Notes under the pieces: generated by a model
What the model saw: the letters and a program-made list of their open reading frames with translations, nothing else
The model's database searches: none
Told to the model about the DNA's origin: nothing
DNA from: a bacterium
GTDB lineage: Bacteria; Verrucomicrobiota; Verrucomicrobiia; Limisphaerales; J093
Reading direction: 5' to 3'
DNA length: 32,399 nt
NCBI GenBank assembly: GCA_021823625.1
Contig: JAKANS010000057.1
Span: forward strand, 1-32,399
Program-made: the position numbers and the translations under genes
Shown: positions 7,489-16,397 of the stretch, one piece after another
Layout of the letters: each line of letters starts with the position of its first letter
Position numbering within the stretch: the first letter of the stretch is position 1

Positions 7489-10242
7489 ATGTCGAAGTTG
7501 CTCGACGCCATAAGAGCTGATGCCGAAAAGCACTTGTCCTTGCCGACGGGGCGCCGCCCTTCCGAGGAGGTCGAGCGTTATCTGCGTTTTCTGAAGCGCC
7601 AGGATCTGCGCATCCGGATGGCGCACAACAAGGGCGAAGGTGGCCGTGAGACGTGCGCCGCCCGGGCTATGGCCGTGGACTTGGTCTTCTGCAGCGCCTT
7701 GTCAGCGGCGGCGGCCCTGCCCGAGTACGAGGGTTATGCCAGGACGGCGCCTTACGCGGTGGTCGCTTTGGGGGGGTACGGGCGCGCCGAACTCAGTCCG
7801 CACAGCGACATCGATGTGCAGTTTCTCCATGATCGCTCGGACGTGAAGAAGAAGCCGTGCCCGCCGTTCCTGGAGTTGATGGAAGGCGCGTGGCTCTTCA
7901 ATGTGTTCCCGAAAGTGCAGGCCTTGGTACGGACCCCGGGCCAATGCGTCGAGGCGGGAAACAAAGATCTGCGCTCGAAGACGTCTTTGATCGAGGCGCG
8001 GCTGGTTTGCGGCGACGCACGGCTGTTCGAGACGATGCGGAAGCGCGTACTCTCCGGCTGCGTGAAGGGACACGAGGACGCGTACCTCGAGCAGCGCATC
8101 CGGGATCAGGCGGCGCGGCGCGAACGCTATGGAAACACGCCGTTCATCCAGGAGCCCAACCTCAAGAACGGCTGCGGCGGTTTGCGCGACTACCAGAACC
8201 TGCTTTGGATGGCGTTTTTCCGGTACGGCGCCCGCACCACGGCCGATCTCGAGCGGCGTGGCCTGATCAAGGAGAAGGAACGCCGCGCATTGGATGAGGC
8301 TTACGAGTTTCTGCTCCGGGTCCGCAACGACCTGCACTATCGGGGCGAGCGCACGAATGACGTGCTCAGCAAACACGTGCAGCCCGCGGTCGCCCGCACG
8401 ATGGGCTTCCAGAATGGCTCGCCGCGCGAGCGGTTGGAGCGGCTCATGCAGGCCTATTACGGGCATGTGCGCGACATCCACGATCTGACCCGCAACCTGG
8501 AGCAGCGCCTGGCGTTGGTGCGGCAACCCGGCCGCCTCCCGCGCCTGTCCTACCTCCTGCGGGAACGTCGCAAGCGCGCGGCGTACGAGCTGGACGGGTT
8601 CAAGTTCGTGGACGGCGAGGTGCTCGCGGCCTCGGAGCGGATCTTCGCAGCTCAGCCGCGCCGGCTGCTGCGCGTGTTCCTGAATGCGCAGCAACGCGGC
8701 CTGACGTTGGATCCCGACCTGGCCCGCCTGGTGCGCGACCACCTGCACCTGGTGGACCGTTCCTTTCGCGAGGATCCGCTGGTGCACGAGGCGTTTCTCC
8801 TGATCCTCCAGCATCCGGGCAAGGTCGCGCCGATCCTGCGCCAGATGAACGAACTGGGCGTGCTGGGGGCCTTTCTGCCGGCGTGGGGCCGCCTGGCCGG
8901 CCTGGTGCAACACGAGTTCTACCACCAGTTCACCGCCGACGAGCACACGCTGGTCTGCCTGGAGAAACTGGACGCGATCTGGAATCTCCAGAACGACAAG
9001 TTCGCGCCCTACACCGAGATCTTCAAAAAGCTCGAGCGCCCGCACGTGTTGTACCTCGCGCTGTTGCTCCACGACACGGGCAAGGGCGAGGGGCGCAATC
9101 ACGCCGAAAGCGGCGCCCGGATCGCCGCGACCGTCGCCCGCCGCCTGCGCTTGCCGGAGGCGGACGCGGCCCGCCTCCAGTTCCTGGTCCGGCAGCACCT
9201 GAGCATGGTAAGCCTCTCGCAGAAACGCGACCTTGACGACCCGCACGTCATCGAGACCTTCGCCGCGCGGGTCGGGAACGCCGAGAACCTGCACGCGCTG
9301 ACCTTGTTGACGCTCGCCGATTCGTTGGGGACCAGCGACAAGCTGTGGAGCGCGTTCAAGGACCAGTTGCTGCTCATGCTGCATCAACGCGTGGACCGGT
9401 ACTTGCGCGGTGAAACCCGCCTGGCAGAAGAAGCGGAGCGCGAGCGGCTGCGCTCCGAGGTGCGGGGCCTGGTGCCGCGTGAAATCAATGACGACGAAAT
9501 CGACGCGCATTTTTCGAACCTGCCGCCGTCGTATTTCCGGGAAGCGCACGGCGCCGAGGTGGCCACCGACGTGCAACTCGCCCATGACTTCATCCGGTCG
9601 CAAGTGTTGGGCGAGGCGCCGCCGATGGCGCCGGCGGTGCTGTGGCGCCAGGCACCGGAGCACGGGTGTTCCGTGGTGCGCTGTTGCGCGTGGGATCGCC
9701 ACGGCCTGTTCGCCCGCCTGGCCGGAGCACTGACGGCCGCCGGGCTGAACATCCTCAGCGCGGAGATTTATACCCGCGGGGACGGCTTCGTGCTGGACAC
9801 TTTCTACGTGGTCGAACCGGCCACCGGCAACCCCGCGGGCCAACGCGCGATGGACCGTTTCGCCACGTTTGCCCAGGAGGCGCTGGCCGGCCAACTGGAC
9901 CTCGACCAGCGTCTGCGCTCGCAGCGTGGCCTGTCCCAACCCCGGTACCTGGGGCCGGGCGGAGAGCCGCTCGAGCCTCGGGTGCTGTTCCACCACGAAT
10001 CCAGCCCGGCGCGGACCATCCTCGAAGTCGATGCCGAGGACCGGTTGGGTTTGCTCTACACGATCGCGACGGTTCTGGCCGGCCAGGGCGTGGACATTTC
10101 TCTGGCCAAGATCAATACCGCCAACGGCGTGGCCTCCGACGCGTTCTACGTTTCCGAGGCGGGCGGCCAGCCGATTGCGACGGCGTCCCGGCAAAAGCAG
10201 ATCCGCGGGGCCCTGCTGGCCGCCATCAAGCGACTGGACTGA
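7489..10242 (+). CDS. glnD: Bifunctional PII uridylyltransferase / uridylyl-removing enzyme
   Basis: A 917-residue cytoplasmic nitrogen sensor with the complete GlnD layout. The nucleotidyltransferase domain carries G95-G-Y-G-R-A-E-L-S-P-H-S-D107-I-D109. An HD phosphohydrolase domain carries H528-D529 in LLLHDTGKGEGRNHAESG, and two C-terminal ACT domains start near residues 728 (VVRCCAWDRHGLFARLAGAL) and 843 (ILEVDAEDRLGLLYTIATVL). At low glutamine GlnD attaches UMP to the PII protein and at high glutamine removes it; the ACT domains bind glutamine. ATG 7489 is chosen because the in-frame extension to 7111 runs back through the transposase remnant and is compositionally unlike the protein. 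No glnB, glnA or amtB gene is in the window. Co-directional hemE follows after 78 bases. Confidence 0.96.
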   Translation: MSKLLDAIRADAEKHLSLPTGRRPSEEVERYLRFLKRQDLRIRMAHNKGEGGRETCAARAMAVDLVFCSALSAAAALPEYEGYARTAPYAVVALGGYGRAELSPHSDIDVQFLHDRSDVKKKPCPPFLELMEGAWLFNVFPKVQALVRTPGQCVEAGNKDLRSKTSLIEARLVCGDARLFETMRKRVLSGCVKGHEDAYLEQRIRDQAARRERYGNTPFIQEPNLKNGCGGLRDYQNLLWMAFFRYGARTTADLERRGLIKEKERRALDEAYEFLLRVRNDLHYRGERTNDVLSKHVQPAVARTMGFQNGSPRERLERLMQAYYGHVRDIHDLTRNLEQRLALVRQPGRLPRLSYLLRERRKRAAYELDGFKFVDGEVLAASERIFAAQPRRLLRVFLNAQQRGLTLDPDLARLVRDHLHLVDRSFREDPLVHEAFLLILQHPGKVAPILRQMNELGVLGAFLPAWGRLAGLVQHEFYHQFTADEHTLVCLEKLDAIWNLQNDKFAPYTEIFKKLERPHVLYLALLLHDTGKGEGRNHAESGARIAATVARRLRLPEADAARLQFLVRQHLSMVSLSQKRDLDDPHVIETFAARVGNAENLHALTLLTLADSLGTSDKLWSAFKDQLLLMLHQRVDRYLRGETRLAEEAERERLRSEVRGLVPREINDDEIDAHFSNLPPSYFREAHGAEVATDVQLAHDFIRSQVLGEAPPMAPAVLWRQAPEHGCSVVRCCAWDRHGLFARLAGALTAAGLNILSAEIYTRGDGFVLDTFYVVEPATGNPAGQRAMDRFATFAQEALAGQLDLDQRLRSQRGLSQPRYLGPGGEPLEPRVLFHHESSPARTILEVDAEDRLGLLYTIATVLAGQGVDISLAKINTANGVASDAFYVSEAGGQPIATASRQKQIRGALLAAIKRLD

Positions 10243-10320
10243 CCCGGCCGAAGCGCGGGCCGGCGCGTCTCCACGATTGCCTGGCCGCGAATAGGCCTTA
10301 TGCTCCACGAAGTGGAAAGC

Positions 10321-11418
10321 ATGGATCTCACGCCCTCGCCCGTCGCTTCGTCCCCGCCCGTCAGCGGGGCGGGCCTGCGCGGTTCCGCTGCGTTGTCTGG
10401 GCGGGAGCGGTTTCGCCGCGCCTGCCGCTGTGAGCCGCTGGACCGCCCGCCGGTCTGGCTGATGCGCCAGGCGGGGCGTTGTCTGCCCGAGTACCGCGAA
10501 CTCAAACAGCGTTACACCTTCCTCGAATTGGTCCAGTCGCCGGCGCTCGCCGCCGAGGTCACGCTCCAGCCGATCCGCCGGTTCGGTTTCGACGCCGCGA
10601 TCGTTTTCAGCGACATCCTCGTGATCGCCGAGGCGCTCGGGCAGCCGTATCGCTTCACTGAAGGCGAAGGCATCAAGATGGAGTGGACGATCGAGTATGC
10701 CAGCCACGTGGACCGGCTCGAATCCCGCGCCGTCGCCGACCGGCTCCAGTACGTGGCCGAAGCGCTCCGGCTGGCGCGCGCCGAACTGGGCGCCGAAACG
10801 GCCTTGCTGGGCTTCGCGGGTTCGCCGTGGACCCTGGCCAACTTCATGCTTGAAGGCGGCAGCGCCAAGACGTTCACCAAGGCGAAAACGCTCTTCCACG
10901 AAAATCCCATCCTGTACGGCCGGCTGGCCGAAAAGCTCGCGATTGGCATCGCCACGTACCTGAAACTCCAACTCGCCGCGGGGGCGGACGCGGTTCAATT
11001 GTTCGACACGCTTGGCGGGACGGCCCAGCCCGCGGATTTCCAGGAAGTTTCCGGCCGCTGGCTGCGCGACATCGTGACCGATCTGCGCGGCGCCGCGCCG
11101 GTGATCGTGTTTGCCAAAGGCGTCAACGACCGCTGGCCGGCGCTGGTCGGCACGGGCGCGCGCGTGCTCGGCGTCGATTGGACGGTGCCGCTGCGCGAAG
11201 TTGCCGACCAGTTGCCGGCGGCTGTCGCCGTGCAGGGCAACCTCGATCCCGCTGTGTTGAAGACCGATCCCGGCTCGGTTCGCGCGGCCACCCTGGCCAT
11301 CCTCGAAGCGATGCGCGGCCGGCCGGGCCACATTTTCAACCTCGGTCACGGCGTGCCACCGGACGCGAAAATCGAGTGCCTTCAGACTTTGGTGGAGACC
11401 GTGCAGAACTTTCGATGA
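10321..11418 (+). CDS. hemE: Uroporphyrinogen III decarboxylase
   Basis: A 365-residue HemE that decarboxylates the four acetate side chains of uroporphyrinogen III to give coproporphyrinogen III. Visible signatures: MRQAGRCLPEYREL (R49 and R53), the active-site Asp D98 in FSDILV, GFAGSPWTL, VLGVDWT, QGNLDP and H343 in FNLGHGVPP. The position usually held by a conserved Tyr (TYMVEGG in Escherichia coli and human enzymes) is Phe here (F175, NFMLEGG). The start ATG 10321 follows GGAAAG; an in-frame ATG at 10300 would add seven residues and cannot be ruled out. Residues up to about 28 (a Ser/Pro-rich lead) are longer than in E. coli. The stop overlaps the hemN start (ATGA), so translation of the two pathway enzymes is probably coupled. 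Confidence 0.96.
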   Translation: MDLTPSPVASSPPVSGAGLRGSAALSGRERFRRACRCEPLDRPPVWLMRQAGRCLPEYRELKQRYTFLELVQSPALAAEVTLQPIRRFGFDAAIVFSDILVIAEALGQPYRFTEGEGIKMEWTIEYASHVDRLESRAVADRLQYVAEALRLARAELGAETALLGFAGSPWTLANFMLEGGSAKTFTKAKTLFHENPILYGRLAEKLAIGIATYLKLQLAAGADAVQLFDTLGGTAQPADFQEVSGRWLRDIVTDLRGAAPVIVFAKGVNDRWPALVGTGARVLGVDWTVPLREVADQLPAAVAVQGNLDPAVLKTDPGSVRAATLAILEAMRGRPGHIFNLGHGVPPDAKIECLQTLVETVQNFR

Positions 11419-12788
11419 GCCGCTTGAACGTCAACCTCGATCTCGTCAAGAAGTACAACGTGCCCGGTCCGCGGTACACCTCGTACCCCCCGGCCACGAA
11501 GTTCACCGACCAGGTCACCGCGGAGCAGGTGCGCGCGAACATCACACGCAATAATGCGGCGGCGCGCGACCTGTCGCTGTACTTCCACCTGCCGTTCTGC
11601 GAGACGCTGTGCTGGTTCTGCGGGTGCACCACCGTCATCACGGCCGACTATGAGAAGAGCGCCGCTTACGTCGAGTACCTCGGCAAGGAAATGGCCGCGC
11701 TCAAGCCGCTGCTCAATCCAGATCGGAAAACGGTTCAACTGCACTTTGGCGGCGGTTCGCCGACGTTCTGTAAACCCGAGCACCTGCGCCGGCTGGGCGA
11801 GCTGATCCGGCAGCACTTCAACTTCGCGCCGGACATCGAGGCGGGCGTGGAAGTCGATCCGCGCCGGCTCACACGCGATCACCTGGTGGCCCTGCGCGAA
11901 ATCGGCTTCAACCGCGCCTCGATGGGCGTGCAGGACAACAACCCGGAAGTGCAGCAGGCCGTTCACCGCATCCAGCCGCTCGAGCTCACTGCGCAGGCGG
12001 TGGCGTGGGTGCGCGAAACCGGGTTCACCTCGCTCAACATCGACCTCATCTACGGCCTGCCGCACCAGACGCTGGCGTCGTTCGAGAGGACCCTGGACGA
12101 GATCATCGCGCTTCAGCCGGACCGCTTCGCCGTGTTCAGCTACGCGCACGTGCCGTGGATGAAGCCGGCGCAGAAGATCGTTCAAGCCCGGGTGCTGCCG
12201 ACGCCGGAGGTGAAGTTCGAGTTGCTCAAGCTCACGATCGAGAAGCTCGCCGACGCCGGCTACCTCTACATCGGCATGGACCACTTCGCCCGCGCCACCG
12301 ACGAGCTGGCGGTGGCGCAAGAGGCCGGCACGCTCCAGCGCAATTTCCAGGGCTACAGCACCCGCGGTGGTGCGGACATCTACGCCTTCGGCATGTCGTC
12401 GATCTCCCAGATCAGCGACACCTACTGGCAGAACCTCAAGGACCTGCCGGCCTACTACGCGAAGGTGGACGCCGGCGAAATGCCATACGCCCGCGGCTAC
12501 GTGCTCACCACGGACGACCGCATCCGCCGCGAGACGATCATGCAGATCATGTGCAACCTGGTCCTGGACTTCGACGCCATGTCGGGGCGGCTGGGGATTG
12601 ATTTCCGTGAGTATTTCGCGAAGGCACTCGCCTCGCTCGACGACCTCGCAGCCGACGGTTTGATCGAGCGCACGGTCTCGCGGCTCACCGTGACCGAACT
12701 CGGGCGATTGCTGGTCCGGATCATCGCCATGCGGTTCGACGCCTATCTGCCCAAGCCCACCGAGCGCCGCCACGCGATGACGATCTGA
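11415..12788 (+). CDS. hemN: Oxygen-independent coproporphyrinogen III oxidase (radical SAM)
   Basis: A 457-residue enzyme of the true HemN class that converts coproporphyrinogen III to protoporphyrinogen IX without oxygen. The cysteine motif is C62-ETL-C66-WF-C69-G-C71 in FHLPFCETLCWFCGC, with the same numbering as E. coli HemN; the last cysteine of CxxxCxxCxC separates HemN from HemW. The N-terminal YTSYPPATKF, and GGGSPTF and GMDHFA later, fit the family, as does the C-terminal HemN extension (residues about 370-450). The start ATG overlaps the hemE stop by four bases, and the frame further upstream is a shadow of hemE. The hemE-hemN pairing supports haem synthesis under low oxygen; no hemF was seen here. 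Confidence 0.96.
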   Translation: MSRLNVNLDLVKKYNVPGPRYTSYPPATKFTDQVTAEQVRANITRNNAAARDLSLYFHLPFCETLCWFCGCTTVITADYEKSAAYVEYLGKEMAALKPLLNPDRKTVQLHFGGGSPTFCKPEHLRRLGELIRQHFNFAPDIEAGVEVDPRRLTRDHLVALREIGFNRASMGVQDNNPEVQQAVHRIQPLELTAQAVAWVRETGFTSLNIDLIYGLPHQTLASFERTLDEIIALQPDRFAVFSYAHVPWMKPAQKIVQARVLPTPEVKFELLKLTIEKLADAGYLYIGMDHFARATDELAVAQEAGTLQRNFQGYSTRGGADIYAFGMSSISQISDTYWQNLKDLPAYYAKVDAGEMPYARGYVLTTDDRIRRETIMQIMCNLVLDFDAMSGRLGIDFREYFAKALASLDDLAADGLIERTVSRLTVTELGRLLVRIIAMRFDAYLPKPTERRHAMTI

Positions 12789-12890
12789 GGCGGCGGAACG
12801 CCTCCACAACCGCTTGGTTTGGGTGGAGTGTTGCGCGGGCGCGCTGCCGATTCGGCTTGGAACGGGGGCGCGATCCGGCACTTTCCCCGC

Positions 12891-13808
12891 ATGACACTCC
12901 GCCGTTTCCTGAAGTTCGCCGGGTTGGCGATCCTGGTTGTGGTGTTGATCACCCTGGCGCTGGCCGCCGGGCTTTGGTGGTACTTCACCCCGCATGTCGA
13001 GCAGACCAAGGGCATCGTTTATTCTCAGCGGCACGGAAAAGATCTGGTGGTGGACTGGCTCCGGCCGGCGCACCCCAACGGCGCCGGTGTGCTGGTGATG
13101 GTGAGTGGCAGTTGGAAGTCGAGCGCCGACGGCATCGCCCCGGCGATGGTCGCGCCGTTGCTGCGGCGCGGGTACTCGGTCTTCGGCGTGCATCACGGGT
13201 CGCAGCCGGAATTCACGGTCATGGAGATTGTGGAAGACGTGCGCCGGGCGGTGCGGTTCGTCCGGTATCACGCCAAGGAATACGGCGTGGACCCGCAACG
13301 CCTCGGCGTGAGCGGCGGCAGTTCGGGCGGTCACCTCAGCCTGATGATCGCCACGATGGGCGACCCCGGCCAACCTGACGCCGCCGATCCGGTCGAGCGC
13401 GAAAGCAGCGCCATCCAGGCGGCGGCCCTTTTCTTTCCGGTCACCGATCTGCTGAACCTCGGCAAATCGACCGAAAATCCCGGCGACGGTGGCCCGCCCA
13501 AAAGTTTTGTAAAAGCCTTCGGACCGAACTCGACCAACCTCGCGATCTGGAAGGTGATTGGCCGGGAGACCTCTCCGATCTACCACGTCGCTTCCAACCT
13601 GCCCCCGGTGCTGATCATTCACGGCGACGCGGACACGCTGACGCCGCTGGAGCAATCCGAGTGGTTCGTGCAGCGCGCCAGGGAAGCGGGCCGCGACGTG
13701 AAGCTCATCGTCCGCCACGGCGTGAAGCACGGCTGGCTCACCATGGTCTGGGACATCCGCCTGTTCGCGGACTGGTTCGACCGGTATCTGCCACCGCGGA
13801 CGCCTTGA
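12891..13808 (+). CDS. Membrane-anchored or secreted alpha/beta hydrolase (esterase-like)
   Basis: A 305-residue protein. Residues 9-30 (AGLAILVVVLITLALAAGLW) form a single N-terminal membrane segment or uncleaved signal, placing the enzyme at the outer face of the inner membrane or in the periplasm. The hydrolase fold follows: nucleophile S145 in SGGSSGGHLSL (G-x-S-x-G), acidic residue D248 in IIHGDADTLTP and H280 in HGVKHGW. The arrangement (GGSSGGH, then HGDAD, then a C-terminal HGW) is that of BD-FAE / carboxylesterase-type hydrolases that deacetylate sugars or cleave small esters; the substrate is unknown. There is a 102-base gap after hemN and a 47-base gap to the next gene, so it may be transcribed with DUF2237. 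Confidence 0.82.
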   Translation: MTLRRFLKFAGLAILVVVLITLALAAGLWWYFTPHVEQTKGIVYSQRHGKDLVVDWLRPAHPNGAGVLVMVSGSWKSSADGIAPAMVAPLLRRGYSVFGVHHGSQPEFTVMEIVEDVRRAVRFVRYHAKEYGVDPQRLGVSGGSSGGHLSLMIATMGDPGQPDAADPVERESSAIQAAALFFPVTDLLNLGKSTENPGDGGPPKSFVKAFGPNSTNLAIWKVIGRETSPIYHVASNLPPVLIIHGDADTLTPLEQSEWFVQRAREAGRDVKLIVRHGVKHGWLTMVWDIRLFADWFDRYLPPRTP

Positions 13809-13855
13809 GCGAGGCGCCGATTCGCCGTCCGCCGGCGCCGTGCTAAACTCGGCCC

Positions 13856-14230
13856 ATGCCGACGAACGTTCTTGGCGGTGAACTTCAGGGCTGTTGCCGC
13901 AAGCCACGCACCGGCTTCTACCGCGACGGTTATTGTCGCACCGGTCCGGGCGATCATGGCTTGCACGTGATTTGCGCCCAGGTTACGCGCGAGTTCCTGG
14001 CGTTTTCGCTCGAACGCGGCAACGACCTGGTCACGCCGGTGCCCGCGGCGGGTTTTCTTGGTTTGGAGCCGGGCGACCGGTGGTGTTTGTGCGTCACGCG
14101 CTGGAAGGAAGCTCTGGATGCCGGCGTGGCGCCGCCAGTCGTCCTCGAAGCCACCCACGCGTCGGCGCTGGAGTTTGTCGATCTGGCCGACCTGAAAGCC
14201 CACGCGCTCGAACCGGGATCGTCGGCTTGA
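13856..14230 (+). CDS. DUF2237 family protein
   Basis: A 124-residue protein matching the small DUF2237 family along its whole length: NVLGGELQGCCRKPRTGFYR, then DGYCRTGPGDHGLHVICAQV, REFLAFSLERGNDL, GDRWCLCVTRWKEAL and GVAPPVVLEATHASAL. Conserved cysteines in GCC, GYC, VIC and WCLC suggest metal binding or redox chemistry, but the family's biochemical role is unknown to me. No signal peptide or membrane segment. It closes the plus-strand run that starts at glnD and converges on the phosphoesterase gene, with 11 bases between the two stop codons. Confidence 0.9.
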   Translation: MPTNVLGGELQGCCRKPRTGFYRDGYCRTGPGDHGLHVICAQVTREFLAFSLERGNDLVTPVPAAGFLGLEPGDRWCLCVTRWKEALDAGVAPPVVLEATHASALEFVDLADLKAHALEPGSSA

Positions 14231-14241
14231 GTCCGTTGCGA

Positions 14242-14718
14242 TCACGGTCCCAGCTCGATGAAATCCACCTGGATGGCCGCTTCGCTGTCGGCCCAGTGCA
14301 ACACGGCCAGCGTGCGCGGTTTGCCAAAGCGTGGTCTCCCCACGGAGCCGGGATTGACGAAGAGCAGGCCGTCGATGACCTCGCGAAACGGTTCGTGCGT
14401 GTGGCCAAACACGACCACCTCCGGACGTTCGCCGGCAATACGACGCGCCAACCGCTCGGGCAGGCGGCGAGGATTGACGATGTGATGGACCAGGAACTTC
14501 CGGCCCGCCACGACAACATTCTCCGTTTCACGGAAGGGCAAACCCGCGTCGGTGTTGCCGCTCACGGCGGTCACCGGCGCGACCCGCTCCAGCTCCCGCA
14601 CCAGGCCGGCCCCGCCAATGTCGCCCGCGTGCAGGATATGGTCCACGCCCACCAAGTGCCTGGCGACCTTGGGATCCAGGAAGCCGTGCGTGTCCGAGAT
14701 GAGGCCGATGCGGGGCAT
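14242..14718 (-). CDS. YfcE/MJ0936-type metallophosphoesterase
   Basis: A compact 158-residue calcineurin-like phosphoesterase. All metal motifs are present: D9-x-H11 (SDTHGF), D33 (HAGDIGG), G54-N55-T-D (SGNTD), H78-H79 (LVHHIVNP) and G105-H-T-H108 (VFGHTHEP), followed by the usual NPGSVGRPR segment. Length and motif order fit the single-domain YfcE/MJ0936 group of manganese- or nickel-dependent phosphodiesterases; the natural substrate of such proteins is mostly unknown. No signal peptide, so cytoplasmic. It lies last in a minus-strand run CBS protein, DUF6580, phosphoesterase. Confidence 0.9.
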   Translation of the reverse strand: MPRIGLISDTHGFLDPKVARHLVGVDHILHAGDIGGAGLVRELERVAPVTAVSGNTDAGLPFRETENVVVAGRKFLVHHIVNPRRLPERLARRIAGERPEVVVFGHTHEPFREVIDGLLFVNPGSVGRPRFGKPRTLAVLHWADSEAAIQVDFIELGP

Positions 14719-14773
14719 GAAGTTCAGGCGCGGAACGGCGCGGCGGTCGGCGGACCGGGGCGGGTGTGGAGGC

Positions 14774-15409
14774 TCAGGCCTTGGCTTCCTCGGGCTGCTC
14801 CGCTTCGTCCGGTTCGGCCTCTTCCTGCGCCTGCGGCTCCGGGGCTTCCCGGCGATCGAGCGCGGCGCTGAGTTTCATGGCGCCGGCGAAAAGCCCCGTG
14901 AAGAGGCCGCCGCTAAGCAGGGTGTTGCGGAAGAATTCCCAAGTTTGCGGGTAGCCGGCCGTGCCTTGGGTCAACGCGACGATCCAGCCGGCCAGGTCCT
15001 TCGTGTATTCCGGGTTGCCGAACGAATTGAAAAACCACGCCGCAGTGTTGGTGATCAGGTAAAACAGGATGGCGCCCAGCACGCCGCCGCCCAGCAGCGT
15101 CAGCCAGGAGGACTGCGGCTTGAAGCACCGGCCGAGCCCGATCAAGACCGCATAGACCGCGTAGTTGACGAGCAGGTAAGGCTGGAAGAACCCGATGCCG
15201 GCCGTGAAGTAATAGTAAAGGCCTAAGCCGACATCGGTGACCGCCATCGTGGCCAGCGGCAGCCACCACGCCATGCGCCCCGAAAAATAGACGCCGGCGC
15301 AAAACAGCAGGCCGTACACCGCGCTGAAGTTGACCGGCAGCAAGCCGGGCACGCGGGTCAGCGCGAAAACGACCATCAGCACGAACGGCAGTGTGCGCTT
15401 CGCTCTCAT
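14774..15409 (-). CDS. DUF6580-type multi-pass membrane protein
   Basis: A 211-residue protein with about five hydrophobic segments (for example FVLMVVFALTRVPGLL, YGLLFCAGVYFSG, WWLPLATMAVTDVGLGL, LTLLGGGVLGAILFYLI) and the motif ITNTAAWFFN followed by YPQTWEFFRNTLL, which I associate with DUF6580, a family resembling the substrate-binding S components of ECF transporters. The C-terminal 25 residues (QAQEEAEPDEAEQPEEAKA) form an acidic cytoplasmic tail of low complexity. No ECF ATPase or T component lies nearby, so the transported substrate, if any, is unknown. It is probably co-transcribed with the phosphoesterase 55 bases downstream. Confidence 0.78.
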   Translation of the reverse strand: MRAKRTLPFVLMVVFALTRVPGLLPVNFSAVYGLLFCAGVYFSGRMAWWLPLATMAVTDVGLGLYYYFTAGIGFFQPYLLVNYAVYAVLIGLGRCFKPQSSWLTLLGGGVLGAILFYLITNTAAWFFNSFGNPEYTKDLAGWIVALTQGTAGYPQTWEFFRNTLLSGGLFTGLFAGAMKLSAALDRREAPEPQAQEEAEPDEAEQPEEAKA

Positions 15410-15520
15410 GTTTGGGGGAGCATAGTCCGGGGCGGGACCGTGACAAGCGCGATGCGCACCCGGCGACCGCCAGGCGCCGCCGCGCTGGCCAACCGCCGGA
15501 GCCTTCGTCCGCCACCGCGG

Positions 15521-15970
15521 CTAGACCGGGTAGCCACCCGCGATGTAGGCCTGCAGTTGGTCGATCGCGGCCCGCTGCGCGCTGGTCAGCCAGTTCATCA
15601 CGTCGCCGATGGACACGATGCCCACCAACTGGCCGCCTTCGACCACCGGCAGGTGGCGGACGCGCTTGTCGGTCATTTTTTTCATGCACTCGCGGATGGT
15701 GCTTTCCCGCGTCACAGTGTACACCGCTTCGGTAAGGATCTCCCGCACCGCCAGCACCCTGGAGTTCCGGCCCAGCAGCGCCACTTTCCGCGCGTAATCG
15801 CGTTCGGAGACGATCCCGACCAGCTTGCCTTCTTCCAGGACCAGCAGCGCCCCAACGTTCTTTTCCGCCATGAGCTTGAGGGCGTCGTACACGAGCGTCT
15901 GGGGTGTTACGGACCAGATGTCGCGTCCTTTGGACTTCAGGATCACGTCCACGGTGGTGATGTTTTCCAT
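15521..15970 (-). CDS. CBS-domain pair protein
   Basis: A 149-residue cytoplasmic protein made almost only of two CBS modules: residues about 10-65 (DIWSVTPQTLVYDALKLMAE ... LVGIVSERDYARKV) and 75-135 (VYTVTRESTIRECMKKMTDK ... LVGIVSIGDVMNWL). Such pairs bind adenine nucleotides and act as energy or ion sensors, either alone or on a partner. The start at 15970 (MENITTVDVILKSKG) is the normal family beginning; in-frame codons further upstream run into divergent intergenic DNA. Transcribed towards DUF6580, with a 111-base gap. The complete 81-bp repeat begins 141 bases upstream of this start. Confidence 0.9.
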   Translation of the reverse strand: MENITTVDVILKSKGRDIWSVTPQTLVYDALKLMAEKNVGALLVLEEGKLVGIVSERDYARKVALLGRNSRVLAVREILTEAVYTVTRESTIRECMKKMTDKRVRHLPVVEGGQLVGIVSIGDVMNWLTSAQRAAIDQLQAYIAGGYPV

Positions 15971-16397
15971 AGGTTGAATCGGTCTGTTGATTTGTCCGTG
16001 GTTGCCGCCGGCACTCGACACCGTGCCGGCACAGGTGGCCCACAAGGTTGACTCCTCGACACTATGAGCCGTCGCTGCGGCGCAAGTCAAGCCGGCCCGC
16101 CGACGGGCAGTGTCCTGATTTCAAAGGGTTGGCTGCGCCGCGGCGGCGGCGCACGGCGAGGCGGCAGCACCGCCGCCACCAGATCAGGACATTGCCTGCC
16201 GACGGCGACGACGGATCGCGCTTCCGTCCTCGCGAGGCGGGGCGAGATCGCGTGGTTTAGGCCGCTGCCTTGGGCTCAACTTCGCGGCACTCGGGCGCGA
16301 CCCCGCCCTTGGTGTCCGGGAGCTTCGGCAAAAACTATTTGAACCCGCGACCGGGCGGTCTAAGCTCAGCCAAAGTTTGCCTTCCCACGCCAGGCCA
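15971..16397. other. Divergent intergenic region of 427 bases
   Basis: The space between the CBS-pair gene (minus) and the membrane-protein gene (plus). It holds the complete dispersed repeat at 16106-16196 and no ORF with protein-like content. Promoters for both flanking genes must lie here, but I could not single out a convincing pair. Confidence 0.6.
16106..16196 (+). repeat. Complete dispersed repeat, copy A (MITE/REP-like, 81-bp core)
   Basis: The core 16111-16191 starts TGTCCTGATTTCAAA and ends AGATCAGGACA. The ends form a terminal inverted repeat: GGCAGTGTCCTGAT (16106-16119) against ATCAGGACATTGCC (16183-16196), 13 of 14 pairing. Inside, GGCGGCGG (16142-16149) can pair with CCGCCGCC (16170-16177), so the whole element can fold into one long hairpin. 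It has exactly the same core length as copy B at 21051-21131, and the block GGCAGCACCGCCGCCACC is identical. It carries no ORF. No target-site duplication was obvious. Confidence 0.8.

Noticed and set aside
7702-11349. A very long minus-strand open frame of about 1215 codons across glnD and hemE
   Set aside because: It is the antisense shadow of GC-rich genes; its translation is Arg/Gln/Val-rich low complexity with no family resemblance, while the plus strand holds complete GlnD and HemE.
12781-12805. Hairpin GAGGCG/CGCCTC directly after the hemN stop as a terminator
   Set aside because: Only a six-base stem with no T run; not convincing as a rho-independent terminator.
11382-13907. Minus-strand open frame of about 841 codons over hemN and the hydrolase gene
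   Set aside because: Another antisense shadow; the plus-strand genes have full catalytic motifs.
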